Assembly (NCBI GenBank): GCA_000507305.1
Contig: DF241079.1
Location: forward strand, 26,540-90,539
Source of the DNA: Breviolum minutum Mf 1.05b.01
Lineage: Eukaryota > Sar > Dinophyceae > Suessiales > Symbiodiniaceae
Direction of reading: 5' to 3'
DNA length: 64,000 nucleotides
A model generated the notes under the pieces. That model ran no database searches, was not told the DNA's origin, and was given only the letters and a program-made list of their open reading frames with translations. Shown here in pieces: positions 33,065 through 44,469 of the stretch. A program made the translations under genes and the position numbers. How positions within the stretch are numbered: the stretch's first letter is position 1; each line of letters starts with the position of its first letter.

Positions 33065-34568
33065 CTGTGTGAATCTGCATGAATCTACTTTGCTCAGCCC
33101 ATCCTCGTAGCGACATTTTACTCGTGAAGCAAGTGCTGGAGTTGAATAAATCTACTCCCTGGTGCCAGAAAAACACATGATCTGGCCCCAGTGTCAATGG
33201 ACAACCAGCCCGAAGTTGAAGAACTGCCTTCAAAACCCCAGGGTGTTCCCAGGAAAAGTCATGCCCCATCATCAAGGCCGGAGACAGTCGTCCAAAGGAT
33301 TCCAAGTCGCGAGTCACAGCATGAAAGGAATGGTCTGCATCCAAGAAGATTGCGTCCACATGAAGGCCCGCTAGAAGGAAATATGCAGCTGCATCTTTAC
33401 TATCCATTTCAACTAGATGCGCTCGTCCAGCAAAGGCAGAGAGTACTTGCAATAGCTCAGGTTTTGGCTTATTCTCAACTAGGTACACTTGCAACCATGG
33501 CAGTTGCTCCAACAAGAACAAGGCCGTGTTTCCAGCAGCCACTCCAACTTCTGCGTATACCAGAGTTCTCGATCCGAGTTCTTGCCATAACTCTGTCAAC
33601 AACCATGAAATGATGCGATACCGCTCGCAACATGCATTCCGGAAGAGCGGTGGCTCTGCAATCCGGAAAAGTGGCATTGCCAGAAGTTTTCTTTCACTTT
33701 TTGCATCTGCCTCTGACCTACCAGTCTCTACTGTCTCCAAATATGGACACATGACAAATAAAACCAAGCTCTGTGACGTGCGTGTGATCTCATGCATGAG
33801 CTCCCAGACTGCCTGAGCAGTCCCAATTGATGGAGCTGTCAAGATACGGTGGACACGACGTGCATGTACTTCCAACAACGTTTGGATGCTGCCTTCAAAA
33901 CAAGCACTTTGCCCTGATTGAGAATTCAAAGGCAAGGATCTCAAATCCACATAGGAAGGAGGAGGCTTCAATTCAATCCATAGCGTCTCCCAACCGGGCT
34001 CTATTTGTACCTCATCGAAAAGGAACAACTGTCTATCAACTTCAGATTGAAAATGATGCAATCCCATGTGGTTTTGAGTTAAGAGTTGAAAGGCCAAACT
34101 GCGTGTTGTAGATAAATGTTGCCATATCTTCGGAATTGCCATAGCTAATTGGAGTAGCACCCCAATATCCTTCGCATTGTAAGCACTTTGTAAAGGTCCA
34201 AAGCCTTCAGCCACATCCTCAAAAAGAAGGCCTTGAATATCTCTTGTACTTTGCCAACGATCGTATGGACCACCAGACCGTTCATTGACTGTTTGCCCAT
34301 GCTCCACTTCAAGGCAACACATAAGGAAAGCAACACCAACCATTGCTGAAGGCCAACAACGTGATTGAACCTCAACAGAAGCTGCTTCCCGACGGAAACA
34401 GCAAGCCTCTGGTGTGGCACTTTTCCATGACCAACACCATTCTTCGTGTCCAGTGTTCCAGGATTGCAACTCGCTGGCCACCGCCAATGGAGTCAGTTTG
34501 AGAAATTGAAAACAGGGCCAAAACCCTAACATGAAACCATCAATGTAGCTGGATCCTAAACAATCCAC
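33065..34568 (-). CDS. SAM-dependent methyltransferase (Methyltransf_24-like), large exon
   Basis: A 500-codon open frame from ATG at 34568 to a probable donor GTGATG after 33065; without splicing it runs on to 32979 in AT-rich sequence. The N-terminal 30 residues are hydrophobic (DGFMLGFWPCFQFLKL), a possible signal anchor. A Cys-rich region follows, with CC pairs near residues 55 and 84. The C-terminal third carries a class I methyltransferase fold: motif I VYAEVGVAAGNTALFLLEQL, an acidic residue after strand 2 (VYLVENKPKPE), VDAIFLDADHSFHAVTRDLE, and GHDFSWEHPGVLKAV. This order matches Methyltransf_24, whose substrates vary widely. Several plus-strand ORFs overlap as shadows. The start is the first ATG in the frame; an upstream exon is possible. 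Substrate unknown. Confidence 0.75.
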
Positions 34569-35574
34569 TTTCTTTTTTGAGAGCTATATGGCAAAATCAT
34601 AGCAACACTTTGGAAGACCGTACAAAACAGCAACACAAATGGCATCCTACAGCATCCCTTCTAGTCAATTAGCAGAGGGAGGATTGCTCTCACCCCCATC
34701 AAAAGACATGCCTCATAATAGCCTTTTTGCAGCTATCTTTTTGAATTTTTCAGGCTCCCGAACTGTCGGATGTTATCCTTGAGCTCCTTCACAGCAGCCT
34801 AGCTTCAAACAGTCTGGTTTCACCCATCGCTCTCTGCATGCAACACGAAAAAAAAAAACACGTGCTAAATGGTTGTCCAAATATGTTTCGCAGTGGCATC
34901 CATGGCAACTTAGCAACTTAGCATCCAACCTCCATAGTTTTAGGCGATATCAGTGACGCGGACAAATGGAAAGAAAGTGATTTCAATGGATATCAATGGA
35001 TGCTGACAAAACACTGGGTCTTGAGTTTCCCTGCATGATTCTCAAAAAAAGGGCAAGGCAGTTGTAGGTTTGAGATAATTTTGGGGAGAAGTATTCACGG
35101 TGCTCGGCTATCTCCCCTTTTTGATCCCCCAAGCTCGCTGCAAGTCATTATATGTAGATATCTTCATGACAGAATATATAGTACAGAATGTGTATATAGC
35201 ACGTGTATATATGTGTATATTGTATTACATACATTATAATAAGATCCGTTGACAATTCTGCAAATGAAGGTAGATGCTCTTTTCCCTATTGTATTCTTGC
35301 AGCATTTGCCGGTTGTTGAGATTCCAAATCCAGACTCAAATTCATCCTTGCAGCATTGTTGCCCTCTCGAGCCATCTTGGCAATGGATCTCTTCAGCGTT
35401 TCACTACAGGTCACCGACTCATTCACCAAAAATCACACACCCTCCAAGGGGTGGTGTTTGAACCCTAAACATTTTCTTAATGGCACCCCTTACGATCCAT
35501 TTGGCACCCCTTGGAGGGTCCAGGTACATCATACATCAACAGTAACAGGACTTTTCTCAGCTTGCGCCAGGCGC

Positions 35575-35706
35575 TCAAATGCGGTGCTCATATGTCCCGG
35601 CCTTGGACCCAAAAATCTCGACGGCATGTCCGATGTTGTACAACCATTCAAGGGATTTTGTCTTGGGGACAAAAACAATGTCATAGAGTCCGCGGAAGGC
35701 CACGCA
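35575..35706 (-). CDS. Possible Mei2-like RRM fragment
   Basis: The minus frame reads RGLYDIVFVPKTKSLEWLYN then IGHAVEIFGSKAGTYEH. This weakly resembles the C-terminal RRM (RRM_2) of Mei2-like proteins, which has a Y-D-hydrophobic-P strand and an N-[IV]-G-[YH]-A-hydrophobic-F strand. The frame stops at 35577-35575. A second frame (FERLAQAEKSPVTVDV) may continue it. Could equally be a decayed fragment. Confidence 0.3.
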   Translation of the reverse strand, partial: CVAFRGLYDIVFVPKTKSLEWLYNIGHAVEIFGSKAGTYEHRI

Positions 35707-35813
35707 AGAAAATAGAAACTACATATTTATCATTAATTATCATAATTATTTATCTATATTTGGTTTTGGAGGCAGGTTTGGTAAAACTGAGGTGCCCTGC
35801 TTTGGTGAGGTAC

Positions 35814-35936
35814 CTGATCCACTTCACTGGCTTGTACTGGCCTAACGCGACTGCAACTGCGATGCGCTGAAAACGCGCCAAGTCTGCATTTCTGAATCCA
35901 AAGGAGAAGGGTTTCTTCGGTTTCTTCACACTTCCT
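35814..35936 (-). CDS. Exon with ARFQRIAVAVALGQYKPVKW
   Basis: Acceptor CCTTCAAAG and donor GTACCT give a 123-nt exon reading GSVKKPKKPFSFGFRNADL then ARFQRIAVAVALGQYKPVKW. A basic start precedes a hydrophobic helix. A different minus frame here also has an ATG ORF (MCKTEVESTFSQ), but it is less consistent with splice sites. Function unknown. Confidence 0.45.
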
Positions 35937-36339
35937 CTTTGAAGGAAACCTCATATAAGCTGCTGGCTCTTCTCCTGCACCTTGAGAAAACGTACTCTCA
36001 ACCTCAGTTTTGCACATGTTCTCGTAACCTCTGCGTCTCTACGATTCAGAAAATGTGTTTCCTGTTTTTTGTTAATCATTTCTTAAGTTGTTGGTAGTTT
36101 TTAGAGATGGTCAAAACCAAAGTTTTAGGCGGGGCTAATTTTCAATATGAATCCACCAGGTGGTGCTAAATCCTGAGTCTTCCGACCCACTGGCCGTGAA
36201 CTGAGGAACCTCAAAGTTCATGTTGATGGGTGGTCGCACCTGCGAGGCGTTTTCGTGAAAATTGAGTAGTTGGGATACTTGAAACACGACCTTAATGGCA
36301 TATCTAAAGGTATGATATTATGAAAACATAATCCAGGAG

Positions 36340-36439
36340 CCATGCATGGACTGGTATATGGACTTAGATGTAAAGCAATAGAAAATCAACCATTCATGTA
36401 GATAGATAATGATAGATATACCGTTCGTCCCATGGATGG
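36340..36439 (+). mobile_element. Inverted-repeat element, family C copy 1
   Basis: Ends CCATGCATGG and GTTCGTCCCATGGATGG form short inverted repeats. The inner block AACCATTCATGTAG and the end ATATACCGTTCGTCCCATGG match 42140-42230 in reverse orientation. 100 bp, non-coding. Confidence 0.65.
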
Positions 36440-38881
36440 AAAAAAGGGAAATGTTCAACATAACTTTACGGCGCTTCCAGACTTTCTCAAAAATAAACGT
36501 ACCTAGGATTTCTCAGGCTTCTTAAATCAAGTAGTAAGAAACAGCTACTGAATGTGACCATGTAAAAATTGCATTCTGCGCAATCATATAATAATATATA
36601 ATATATAATATATATATATATGTATATGTATATATAATATATATGTGCAGCTTTACAATGAATGAATTCAATCACCGCCTAAACTCTTTGAGATCCAGGA
36701 GAATGTCAATTCTTAGTCTTCCGACTGTGTCTTAAGGTAAAGCAAATCTCTTTCAAAAACATGCAGCTGGATGCAGCCCTTTTCACAGATTTTGGTCGCG
36801 GATGTTAGGGCTTTGCCCAGGACGCCAAGGACTGCAAAATAGCTACAAACTAGAAATGAAAGTGCAGGCTATGATATACTTCATTTCTGGGAAATGCTGT
36901 GATATAAAGAATAAGATCAGCTTCGGAGGCTTCAATTTGAATCCGCTTTTGCACCCTTGAACTACACTACTTTCAAATGCTGAAGTTTGCAGCATCTGAC
37001 AGGTGAAATTGCATACACAGGGCGAGCCATTTCGGTCCCATCTTTTTTGGAAAAAAAGGCTAGCAGTTTCTTAGCATTGTTTGATACTGAAGGACCGTTT
37101 GGAATCTATTTGCTCTGCCTCAGCCAAAGGACATTTCCTCCATGTCGTGGTACTGAGAATTGGCTCGACAACAACTCACAAAAGTGCACACCTGAGAAGG
37201 CGTGGAAAAGAATCTTTTGAGGCAGGGCCGCTAGGAATCACGCCAAATCAGTATGACTTACCTGACTCAAGTCTTGAAGAAAATATTTGAATCGTCAATG
37301 AATCCACTAGTATTGCAAAGTGGGGAATCGCGACAATCGCCATTCCGTATATCTACGCTGGGACTTCGCGCGAACGCGAAGTGGTTGATGTTCTCGAAGC
37401 CTCTGCATCTGCATCATCAGCCAACTTTTCAAGCCTCGTTTTACACACTTGTCAAGGAATGCATCATCATTTAACGATATAGCTTCATGGATATGATTAT
37501 GATGATTATATATGTGGTTTTTATGATGATTATATATGATTATGATAATGCCTTTTGATTGTGAGGTGAGATTGCTCTCAACTTGCAAGTTGTCATACTG
37601 ACTATTCTTCATTGTGCTACGTCTGGTCTACCCTGTTTAAGCTGCTTGGTTAGTACAGAATTCAAAGGAACTTCCCAAGTGAAAGGCAACAAGTATCTCA
37701 GAATCGAACCACAATGCAATCGCCTTGGATAACAAGACAGCCACCACCCCTGGCCAATTAAGATGGAAAAATGGAAGCTCTTCGAGTACCTATCAAAAAT
37801 CAAAGATTTCAGTTGCTATCTTTGTTTGCCGAAGGCAAAGGATGCTTTACCTTACATATTCACATGAGATTTGCGGCAGCCGACATGTCAATGTTGCTAG
37901 GATCTTGGATATCTATGTCAGCCGTCGATCTGTTGCTCCCAAGATGTGTGCAAGCGATATCACAAGCGCATATTTTCCCCAAGACAAAGCAGCCTGCTAT
38001 GACAGAAAGCAGATCATCCTATATTGAGAAATAGATTCAAACTGCTGAGTTAAGTTCCTATCACAAACTTCTTACATGCATATATATACTAATATATATT
38101 ATATATATATACATATGATAAAATATAAACCCGTCCAATCCGTATAAGCTAGATTTTTGGCAGCAAATCCAGTTTGGACCCTTTGCTAAGACCTTGACTT
38201 GACTTAGCTCAATCTTGGCAATCATGCCATCACCAAGGACATCCGCCTGACACGTTTGTGAAGTTTATGATTTACCCAGGTACTGATCATCAAGGTGTCA
38301 GGATATGATTAGCATATGCAGTTCATCAAATGCATCCATTAATTTCAGAAAAAGTTTCCATAAATCCATCCTTTTCCATGCTTTGATCCGGACAGAGGTG
38401 GCTCAATATCAAAAAAAATGTGAGTCTTCACTCGAACAACAACCTTGTTTTCAAGCAGAATCTTGAACCTCATCCCGGCCTTTGCCATGATCCAATCCAA
38501 ATCCTTTTGCCCCACATCCGAACCTCCGGAAAAATGACAGTCGTGACACCGAAATGTGTTGAAACATGTCATCTTCCAATCAGCTGCCAATCTCAGGATA
38601 TGGGATATGAATGGAGAGTCGTGCACTCCGATCAACCGACCCACCCGAAACGGAGTGATCCTACCGGACCTATCGGAAGTCGGAAGAATTAGGCCATGAA
38701 AGGTTGAAATGTGAGTTAATAAAAACATATACCGTACAGTATAAGTATATAATACATGTATATATATAATATACATATGCATATACAGTACCACAAGTGC
38801 CATTTTCACATTTTGTGTTTTTGCTCACTCAAACTTTCCCAAAAATCGGCCCCCCCCAAACTGTTTAAAAAAGTCAGCCAC
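36440..38881. other. No secure exon
   Basis: TA-repeat tracts near 36580-36650 and 38080-38120. Several ORFs are open on both strands at 37.7-38.0 and 38.4-38.7 kb (one minus frame reads SDVGQKDLDWIMAKAGMRFK), but none has a convincing splice pair. Confidence 0.3.
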
Positions 38882-38997
38882 CTGCAAGCTCCATCAGTAA
38901 GGATTTCAACTCCTCCTGATTCAGCTTTCCTGTTTTGGACTTGTCGTGCTTCTCAAAGAGAACCTCCAATGACATGATACTGCTGATGGAAGAAATC
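38882..38997 (-). CDS. EF-hand exon (canonical Ca2+ loop)
   Basis: Acceptor TGGTGCAG and donor GTGGCT bound a frame reading ISSIMSLEVLFEKHDKSKTG then KLNQEELKSLLMELA. The loop D-K-S-K-T-G-K-L-N-Q-E-E fits the EF-hand pattern, with Asp at 1, Ser at 3, Thr at 5, Gly at 6, Leu at 8 and Glu at 12, flanked by helices. Probably the 3' part of the gene whose other EF-hand exons lie at 40.3-41.0 kb; the exact join is not established. The exon start lies in a long inverted repeat. Confidence 0.65.
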
Positions 38998-39084
38998 CTG
39001 CACCAGTTCATAGGTAATTTATCCCATTATTTAAGCAAGGTGTTATAAATCCCAGGTGGTGCAGGATTTCTTCCATCAACAGTA
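38978..39084. repeat. 28-bp inverted repeat spanning a splice acceptor
   Basis: 38978-39005 and 39057-39084 are reverse complements with one mismatch in 28, separated by 51 nt. The core TGGTGCAGGATTTCTTCCAT includes the AG acceptor and first bases of the EF-hand exon. Confidence 0.8.
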
Positions 39085-39606
39085 CGACAAAACAAGCCAT
39101 AACAAGCACCCTGAAAGAACTCAAGATTCTAGATTGTTTTGTAACTGTGTGTTCCAATAATTCTATATATTCTAATTCCAACAAATCAATGTGTAGAATC
39201 AAAATCCGAGCTTCAGAATTCTGATTGAATAGAACAAGAGACATGCATCCTGAATGCATCTCAATTAAAAATTGCTCAACTTGGCAGGCTTACTATCTTG
39301 AAAGCAAGTATCAAACTAGAAATTGTGTAAAGCCAAAAGGTACAATCAAAAGTCAAGACAAACAAGAATGCAATAGGATTTTTGACCGGATCTTTCAAAA
39401 AGTAGGACAAAAAAAGCAAGACTTTCACATGTAAAAACCCCAACCAAACACCTTAAACACCTGGCCCCTCATCCCTACATTCCAACATCTGCCTTCCCAG
39501 CACTGTCATCTGCACCAAATTCTTTGAGGTATAACGACCAACCTCAAAATGTAAAAGGAACGCAACGTTTGCATGGAAGATGGTCATGAGTTTATGATGT
39601 TGATCT

Positions 39607-39670
39607 AGTTGGTGGTTGAACCACCCCATTTGAAAAATATGCTCGTCAAAATGGGTTCATCTTCCCCAAT
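39607..39670 (-). repeat. Dispersed repeat family A, partial copy
   Basis: AGTTGGTGGTTGAACCACCC then CATTTGAAAAATATG matches one end of the copies at 3258-3354 and 52046-52151; the other end is missing. Confidence 0.55.
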
Positions 39671-40280
39671 TTCCAGGATGATAACAAAAAATCTTTGAGT
39701 TGCCATGACCTAGATGATGTTGATGATGTTTCTCTTAAAAAGTGGACACACACTAGATACAGATAGGTATAGACAGGTGTTGATAGGTATAGGATGATGC
39801 AAAATCATGTTAGATCATACAATTTCATTCAAAAGAAAAGGCATGAAAAGGCCTTTCACATGAAAATATTGGCTCCACTTACCTTCAAAGAATCCATTGA
39901 GGTTGCACATTTCTCAGCTTTTCATGATGTCAAATCCTGAATCTGGAAGAAAAATGAGTCTAGCCCGCTTCTGAAGAAGCCTGTCTAGGTGAGTTTGCAG
40001 CTGCAGCAAGAATGCTAGCCGATGTATCCCACAGCAACGAAAAAAGAAAGTAACTTGCCGTAACTTCATCAAATGCTATGATGCTGCTATTGCTATCATT
40101 CGCTATCATTCCCCATCAAGTGTCTACAATCTACACTGGCGACAAGCTCTTGAGACTCCTCTACGGAGTAGTGTCCCACCGGGAGTCCCTTTTCAATACT
40201 TGCAACAGGAAATTCACATACATTTGTGCACCCCCAACCATATCAACTCCCAAAATGCCGGAAGCGTTCAAACAAGCTAC

Positions 40281-40377
40281 TTTCAATGGCCTGTGACAGT
40301 TGAGCACGAGTTATATTATCATTGTTCTTGTGGCCAATGGTCCTCATGATGAAGGTCAACTCTTCCTCGGGCCAAGT
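40281..40377 (-). CDS. Degenerate EF-hand exon
   Basis: Acceptor ATTCAAG and donor GTAGCT. It reads TWPEEELTFIMRTIGHKNND then NITRAQLSQAIE. The helix-loop-helix pattern is EF-like, but Asp-1, Gly-6 and Glu-12 are missing, so calcium binding is doubtful. It joins in phase 0 to the upstream EF exon at 40647-40714. A longer exon starting at 40448 is possible. Confidence 0.5.
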
Positions 40378-40646
40378 CTTGAATTTTGATGCTTCAAGAA
40401 ACGTGGCTTTTACTTGCCCAGGCATATTTGTTGACCATATTTTTCCATCTTGCAACTAATGCAAGCCATGAACATTTAAATCAAAACATAAAGCCATACA
40501 GCAAAAATAATTGTCACATTGTCATTTCACAGCAAAAAAATACTTCAATTCATTCAACACCCAAGCAACTTCTAAAGGTTCTTTGCCATCAGCCAAACTT
40601 TGCAGAAGGATCTTGACCTGCCCAAATGGTGGGATCTTTGGGGGAC

Positions 40647-40714
40647 CCATTTTTCAACGCTTGCTGAAACCTCGGATGCTTGTAGGGAGCCATCACCACT
40701 ACTGTCCAACCTCG
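40647..40714 (-). CDS. EF-hand exon, loop DSSGDGSLQASE
   Basis: Acceptor TAAAACAG; donor GTCCCC in phase 0. Two bases complete the Ala codon begun in the exon at 40898-41003, and the sequence continues RLDSSGDGSLQASEVSASVE then KW. The 12-residue loop D-S-S-G-D-G-S-L-Q-A-S-E is a textbook EF-hand, with its incoming helix (LDELFTEQL) in the previous exon. The phase match across the intron strongly supports the join. Confidence 0.7.
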
Positions 40715-40897
40715 CTGTTTTAGACAAAGGAGAAGGATTTGCAGGGAAAACGCTTGGATTGATGACCAGGTAGATGATGTCTCTTTTGTAGTATTAAATA
40801 TCATATGCTATATCCTTATGACATACAGTAAGAACGTGTGTATCAAAAGAAAATGTGATACAAAGATGACCACAGAATTCCCACCACTTTTTTTTAC

Positions 40898-41003
40898 CAA
40901 GCTGCTCTGTGAAGAGTTCATCCAAGCGTTTTTCTCGTTCCGCTCCTTGGCTTTCAGAATCATTCCCATTGCCCGCATCCGGTTTTCCAAGGCACTTGAG
41001 CAA
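40898..41003 (-). CDS. Exon encoding linker and first helix of the EF-hand
   Basis: Acceptor GATTTCCAG and donor GTAAAA. It reads LLKCLGKPDAGNGNDSESQG then AEREKRLDELFTEQL and ends one base into a codon that the exon at 40714 completes. An alternative minus frame (LENRMRAMGMILKAKERNEK) is open but does not fit the phase. Confidence 0.65.
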
Positions 41004-41610
41004 CTGGAAATCCATGGAAATCCTATAAAATCATATAAAATCCAAGTTGCTTCCTGCATCTTTCTTGCGATCTCTGGCATCCCTGGCTGTGACAAATCAG
41101 GTTGCTTGGTACACCAGACTGCCAGAGCATAATTGGCCACTGACAGCCACTGATGCTTCATGCTAATTGATAAGCATATTCAAATATTTGGTTTGCACTA
41201 GGCACGATGAACATGTTTGTCTTTCAGCCCGCCTCACTTTCTTTGCCACAATCACAGAAGCCATTGCAGGTGAAATCAGTCTGCTGCTTTGTCAGACGTT
41301 TCCAACCAAATGGATGCTGAATCAGAGTTATCCTCCCAAAGACCAAGCTCAGGAAACAGCCCGTTCGGTGCTTAGGTCCAACCGTTTCAAACAAAAGATC
41401 TACTATGTGTTCCGACATATTAAAAATCTCAAGGGAATCTTCAGCCTTGTAAACTTTCTATTGCTATCCGTCACGACTAGTTCCCCGAAGACCGGGTTCA
41501 CATCAAAGATTGCTCAAGGTTGGAACTGGGTCGTGGGGTGGCTGAGCTGCTTCAAATCCTATTGTGCATGCTTTTTTTTGACATTGTCCACATGAGCCAA
41601 ATGACAGGAC

Positions 41611-41735
41611 CTGAAAGGAATGAGTACTCAGGTGCAATGTCACGTTGAGCATTGAGTCTTTTGCAATCATTCTGGGCAAAAGACCGCAGAGGCAGCTTCT
41701 TTCCTTGTTTAGAGCTACATCAGAGTCCAGCTTAG
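41611..41735 (-). CDS. Upstream exon, possibly of the EF-hand gene
   Basis: Acceptor GTGCCAG and donor GTCCTG bound a frame reading KLDSDVALNKERSCLCGLLP then RMIAKDSMLNVTLHLSTHSF Q, ending in phase 0, which is compatible with the exon at 41003. Other exons may lie between them. No domain recognised. Confidence 0.5.
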
Positions 41736-42139
41736 CTGGCACGCTCATCTCGCCTATTAGGCATTATTAGGCAATGTTCACCGCATGCACCCCTCGGTGC
41801 TATCTAGGTGCTTAAAAGCTAGAAAATATCACTGGTTCCAGCTCTGAATCTATCTCTGATAACTCGCCAGCCTCAATGCCGAAGGTTTGACGTTTCGGAC
41901 GTTTCGGGTCACGTCAAAAACTCATGAAAATATGTTCAGATCACTGGCAATCACTCATATATTTGCCAATCAATACGAAAAAGAGAAATATGACGAAACA
42001 ATGAGTGCAATCTCAAGTAACTTCGGAGAAGTCTTCCTGACTCCGCACTTCACCACGATCGCGTTGTAGCAAGGCTTCAACTCGTAACTGTTGAGTCGCT
42101 AGGTGCTCCAAGAGAACTGTGTGCCTGCTCCTTACGGAC

Positions 42140-42230
42140 CCATCCATGGGACGAACGGTATATTTACCTACATGAATGGTTCATTTTCATGGTAAATGTA
42201 TAGGTATATAAACAATCGTCCCATGCATGG
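42140..42230 (-). mobile_element. Inverted-repeat element, family C copy 2
   Basis: Reverse-oriented relative of 36340-36439. CCATCCATGGGACGAACGGT at one end and GACG-less partner ATCGTCCCATGCATGG at the other give inverted ends of about 15 bp. Non-coding. Confidence 0.65.
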
Positions 42231-42657
42231 TATGGGTTACACAAATCCATAGCATAGCTTTCACTTGCAATTTGCAGCAACTCCTATTGCTACTACTGCT
42301 GTGGAAAGATACAAAAAGGGGTCTGCCACAATAATGGCAACTTGAATGAAAAAAAAGCGGGAGGAAAAAAAGGCATGACCTGTAAGCAAATCACATTATA
42401 TATATATATAGAGTATATAATATATATATATATATATACATATGTCTGAACAGCACCTGCATCGCAAGGTTTTTGTTGGATCAAAGACCAAGACTTGTTC
42501 AAAACAACGCTCCATGCATTCAGTCGAGTGTCTCATGCACAAGTTGACCACTCAAGACTTGATAGCTCGCTCCAGTCAAATGCAAGGTCACTTGGTTCCT
42601 TGCTTTCACGATTTGGGCATAATCCTCAGTATATCATGGACATCCATGGACTATAAC

Positions 42658-42805
42658 CCCGTGAACTCGTCTCCATTGTGGTTGCTGAAGGTTTCCCCAA
42701 TGCAGGCAAAGCCTCTAAGCATCTGGACAGAGTCCTCTGCTCATCAACCTCCTCAAGAACCATTGCAATTGCTCCAATGTCCACTTGCACTGTTGGACCA
42801 GTCCT
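42658..42805 (-). CDS. Exon RTGPTVQVDIGAIAMVLEEV...
   Basis: Acceptor TTTGGCAG and donor GTTATA. It reads RTGPTVQVDIGAIAMVLEEV, DEQRTLSRCLEALPALGKPS and ATTMETSS, helical-repeat-like. Function unknown. Confidence 0.5.
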
Positions 42806-43989
42806 CTGCCAAAGATTCGGAAACAGAACCAAAATGGATATCAAGCAATAAAAACAAAAACACAGATTCAACAGACCAAAGGCAGGCCATTTGTTGGAAG
42901 ATACATTCAGACACACTTTCAGATCAAGCCGATCTAAGATCACAGCAACGTTTCTTGATTGCTACATCCATACCGCTTCATTCTTGCCCGGCATCCGATC
43001 AAAGCATCGATGAGCAATCAACTTGTGGTAGACATCCACTATAAACCTGTGGACTTTGGGTCATGTTGCGTCATGTTGTTGTTGGTTGTTGGTTGTGAAG
43101 ACACATTCAAAGACCTTGATGTTCATAACCAAGGCACGCCAGCGCAACTTTTAGACCAAGAGCCGGATTATTGATTGCTTGCGTCAAGAAGAGTGGCAAA
43201 TAGCAAAAAACAAACCTCAATTTGTGCCGCTGAGAAGCGCAATTGAACAGCCTCCGTCCCAAGTATGTATTAAAACTGATTTAAAATCGACTCATTCATC
43301 ACATGGTCGGTAAATTCCATTACAGTAAAGACTTGTTTGTGCACAACAACTTGCAGGTGGGTTGGATGATTTGGGGGTCCTGAATTTGAGACATCCCCGA
43401 AAATAGGAGCCAATAATCTCCAGTGAAATTCACCGATTGACACCAGCTTTCAGATCATGGATGCGCTGACGGTCACTCTTCTTGTGCTGAAAGATTCTTG
43501 AGGGGGATGAGAGCTAGATAGAACAAAGTTCATCTCTAGATTCTTTGGAGAGAATCTCAATTGAAAATCATGTCTTAACCGTATATATAATGGTTTCACT
43601 CTTCAGTTCCGGTGTACCCTGCATACTGGGATGGTTTCGTCTTTGGTGGCATCGGTGACAAGACTTTCGTTGCAACAATTCTGTGACTCACAGATATCTA
43701 TGAAATTCTGAAGTAATTGCCAAAGACAGTACCAGGCTCATCCCAGTATATGGGGAATGGTCATCCCACAGGGAATCCTTATAGGTATATCCTCCTATCA
43801 TAGAGATCAGTGGGAGTTTAGACCAGTGACGATCCTTGTTGTTTCGCTTACTTTAACCGGCAAACCCCGGCAAGATGTGCATTATAATCATGATGGATAT
43901 ATCTAGATAGGATTACTGTAATTTGAACAAGTGCGGGACCAAACAACCCCAACATTCCAATTTTATTCTAAATTTGCTGCTCCACTCTG

Positions 43990-44132
43990 GAACTTTGGGC
44001 CATTGGAAAAAATCCCTTGGCAAATGGCTCCAAGAAGCGCTTTATGATGGTGCCCGTCCATTAAGAAGACATCAAGCAGCACCTGTTTCTCGCGAAGGCT
44101 CAGCTGTCCCCAGCTCTCTTCAATGAGCGAAA
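43990..44132 (-). CDS. Exon SLIEESWGQLSLREKQVLLD...
   Basis: Acceptor AACTGGAG opens SLIEESWGQLSLREKQVLLD then VFLMDGHHHKALLGAICQGI. The 3' end is uncertain. Helical with two His-rich positions; unrecognised. A second minus frame across it is a shadow. Confidence 0.4.
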
Positions 44133-44333
44133 CTCCAGTTTGATCCATACATCCTGTGTTTTCTTCATGCAAAAAAAAGGAGCAAAACATGGGCAAAACG
44201 TATGCAAAACAAGAATCTCTTTAGCAGCAGTTATATTCGCAAGGCCATTTCGGGTGAAACAAAAACAAAAAGAAACACAAAAATTGCTTTTTTGCAGCTG
44301 GGTTCGGGTCAAACAAATAAGTCTTGCAATCAC

Positions 44334-44469
44334 AGATTGCTCTGGTGTCTGAACCACAATGTTTAATGCTCTAGCCCTGAGGCCTATGTAGCGCCAATAC
44401 ACAGCATCTGGCTCAGAGTCCAACACATTTTGTAAGCACTGAAGGGCTTGTATTGCTACCCGTGCATTC
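44334..44469 (-). CDS. Exon NARVAIQALQCLQNVLDSEP...
   Basis: Acceptor TTCACTCAG and donor GTGATT give NARVAIQALQCLQNVLDSEP then DAVYWRYIGLRARALNIVVQ, an alpha-helical-repeat-like segment. The repeat family cannot be named from sequence alone. Confidence 0.5.

Noticed and set aside
41224..41418. Minus ORF HRTGCFLSLVFGRITLIQHP and alternative APNGLFPELGLWEDNSDSAS
   Set aside because: Two competing frames without decisive splice sites.
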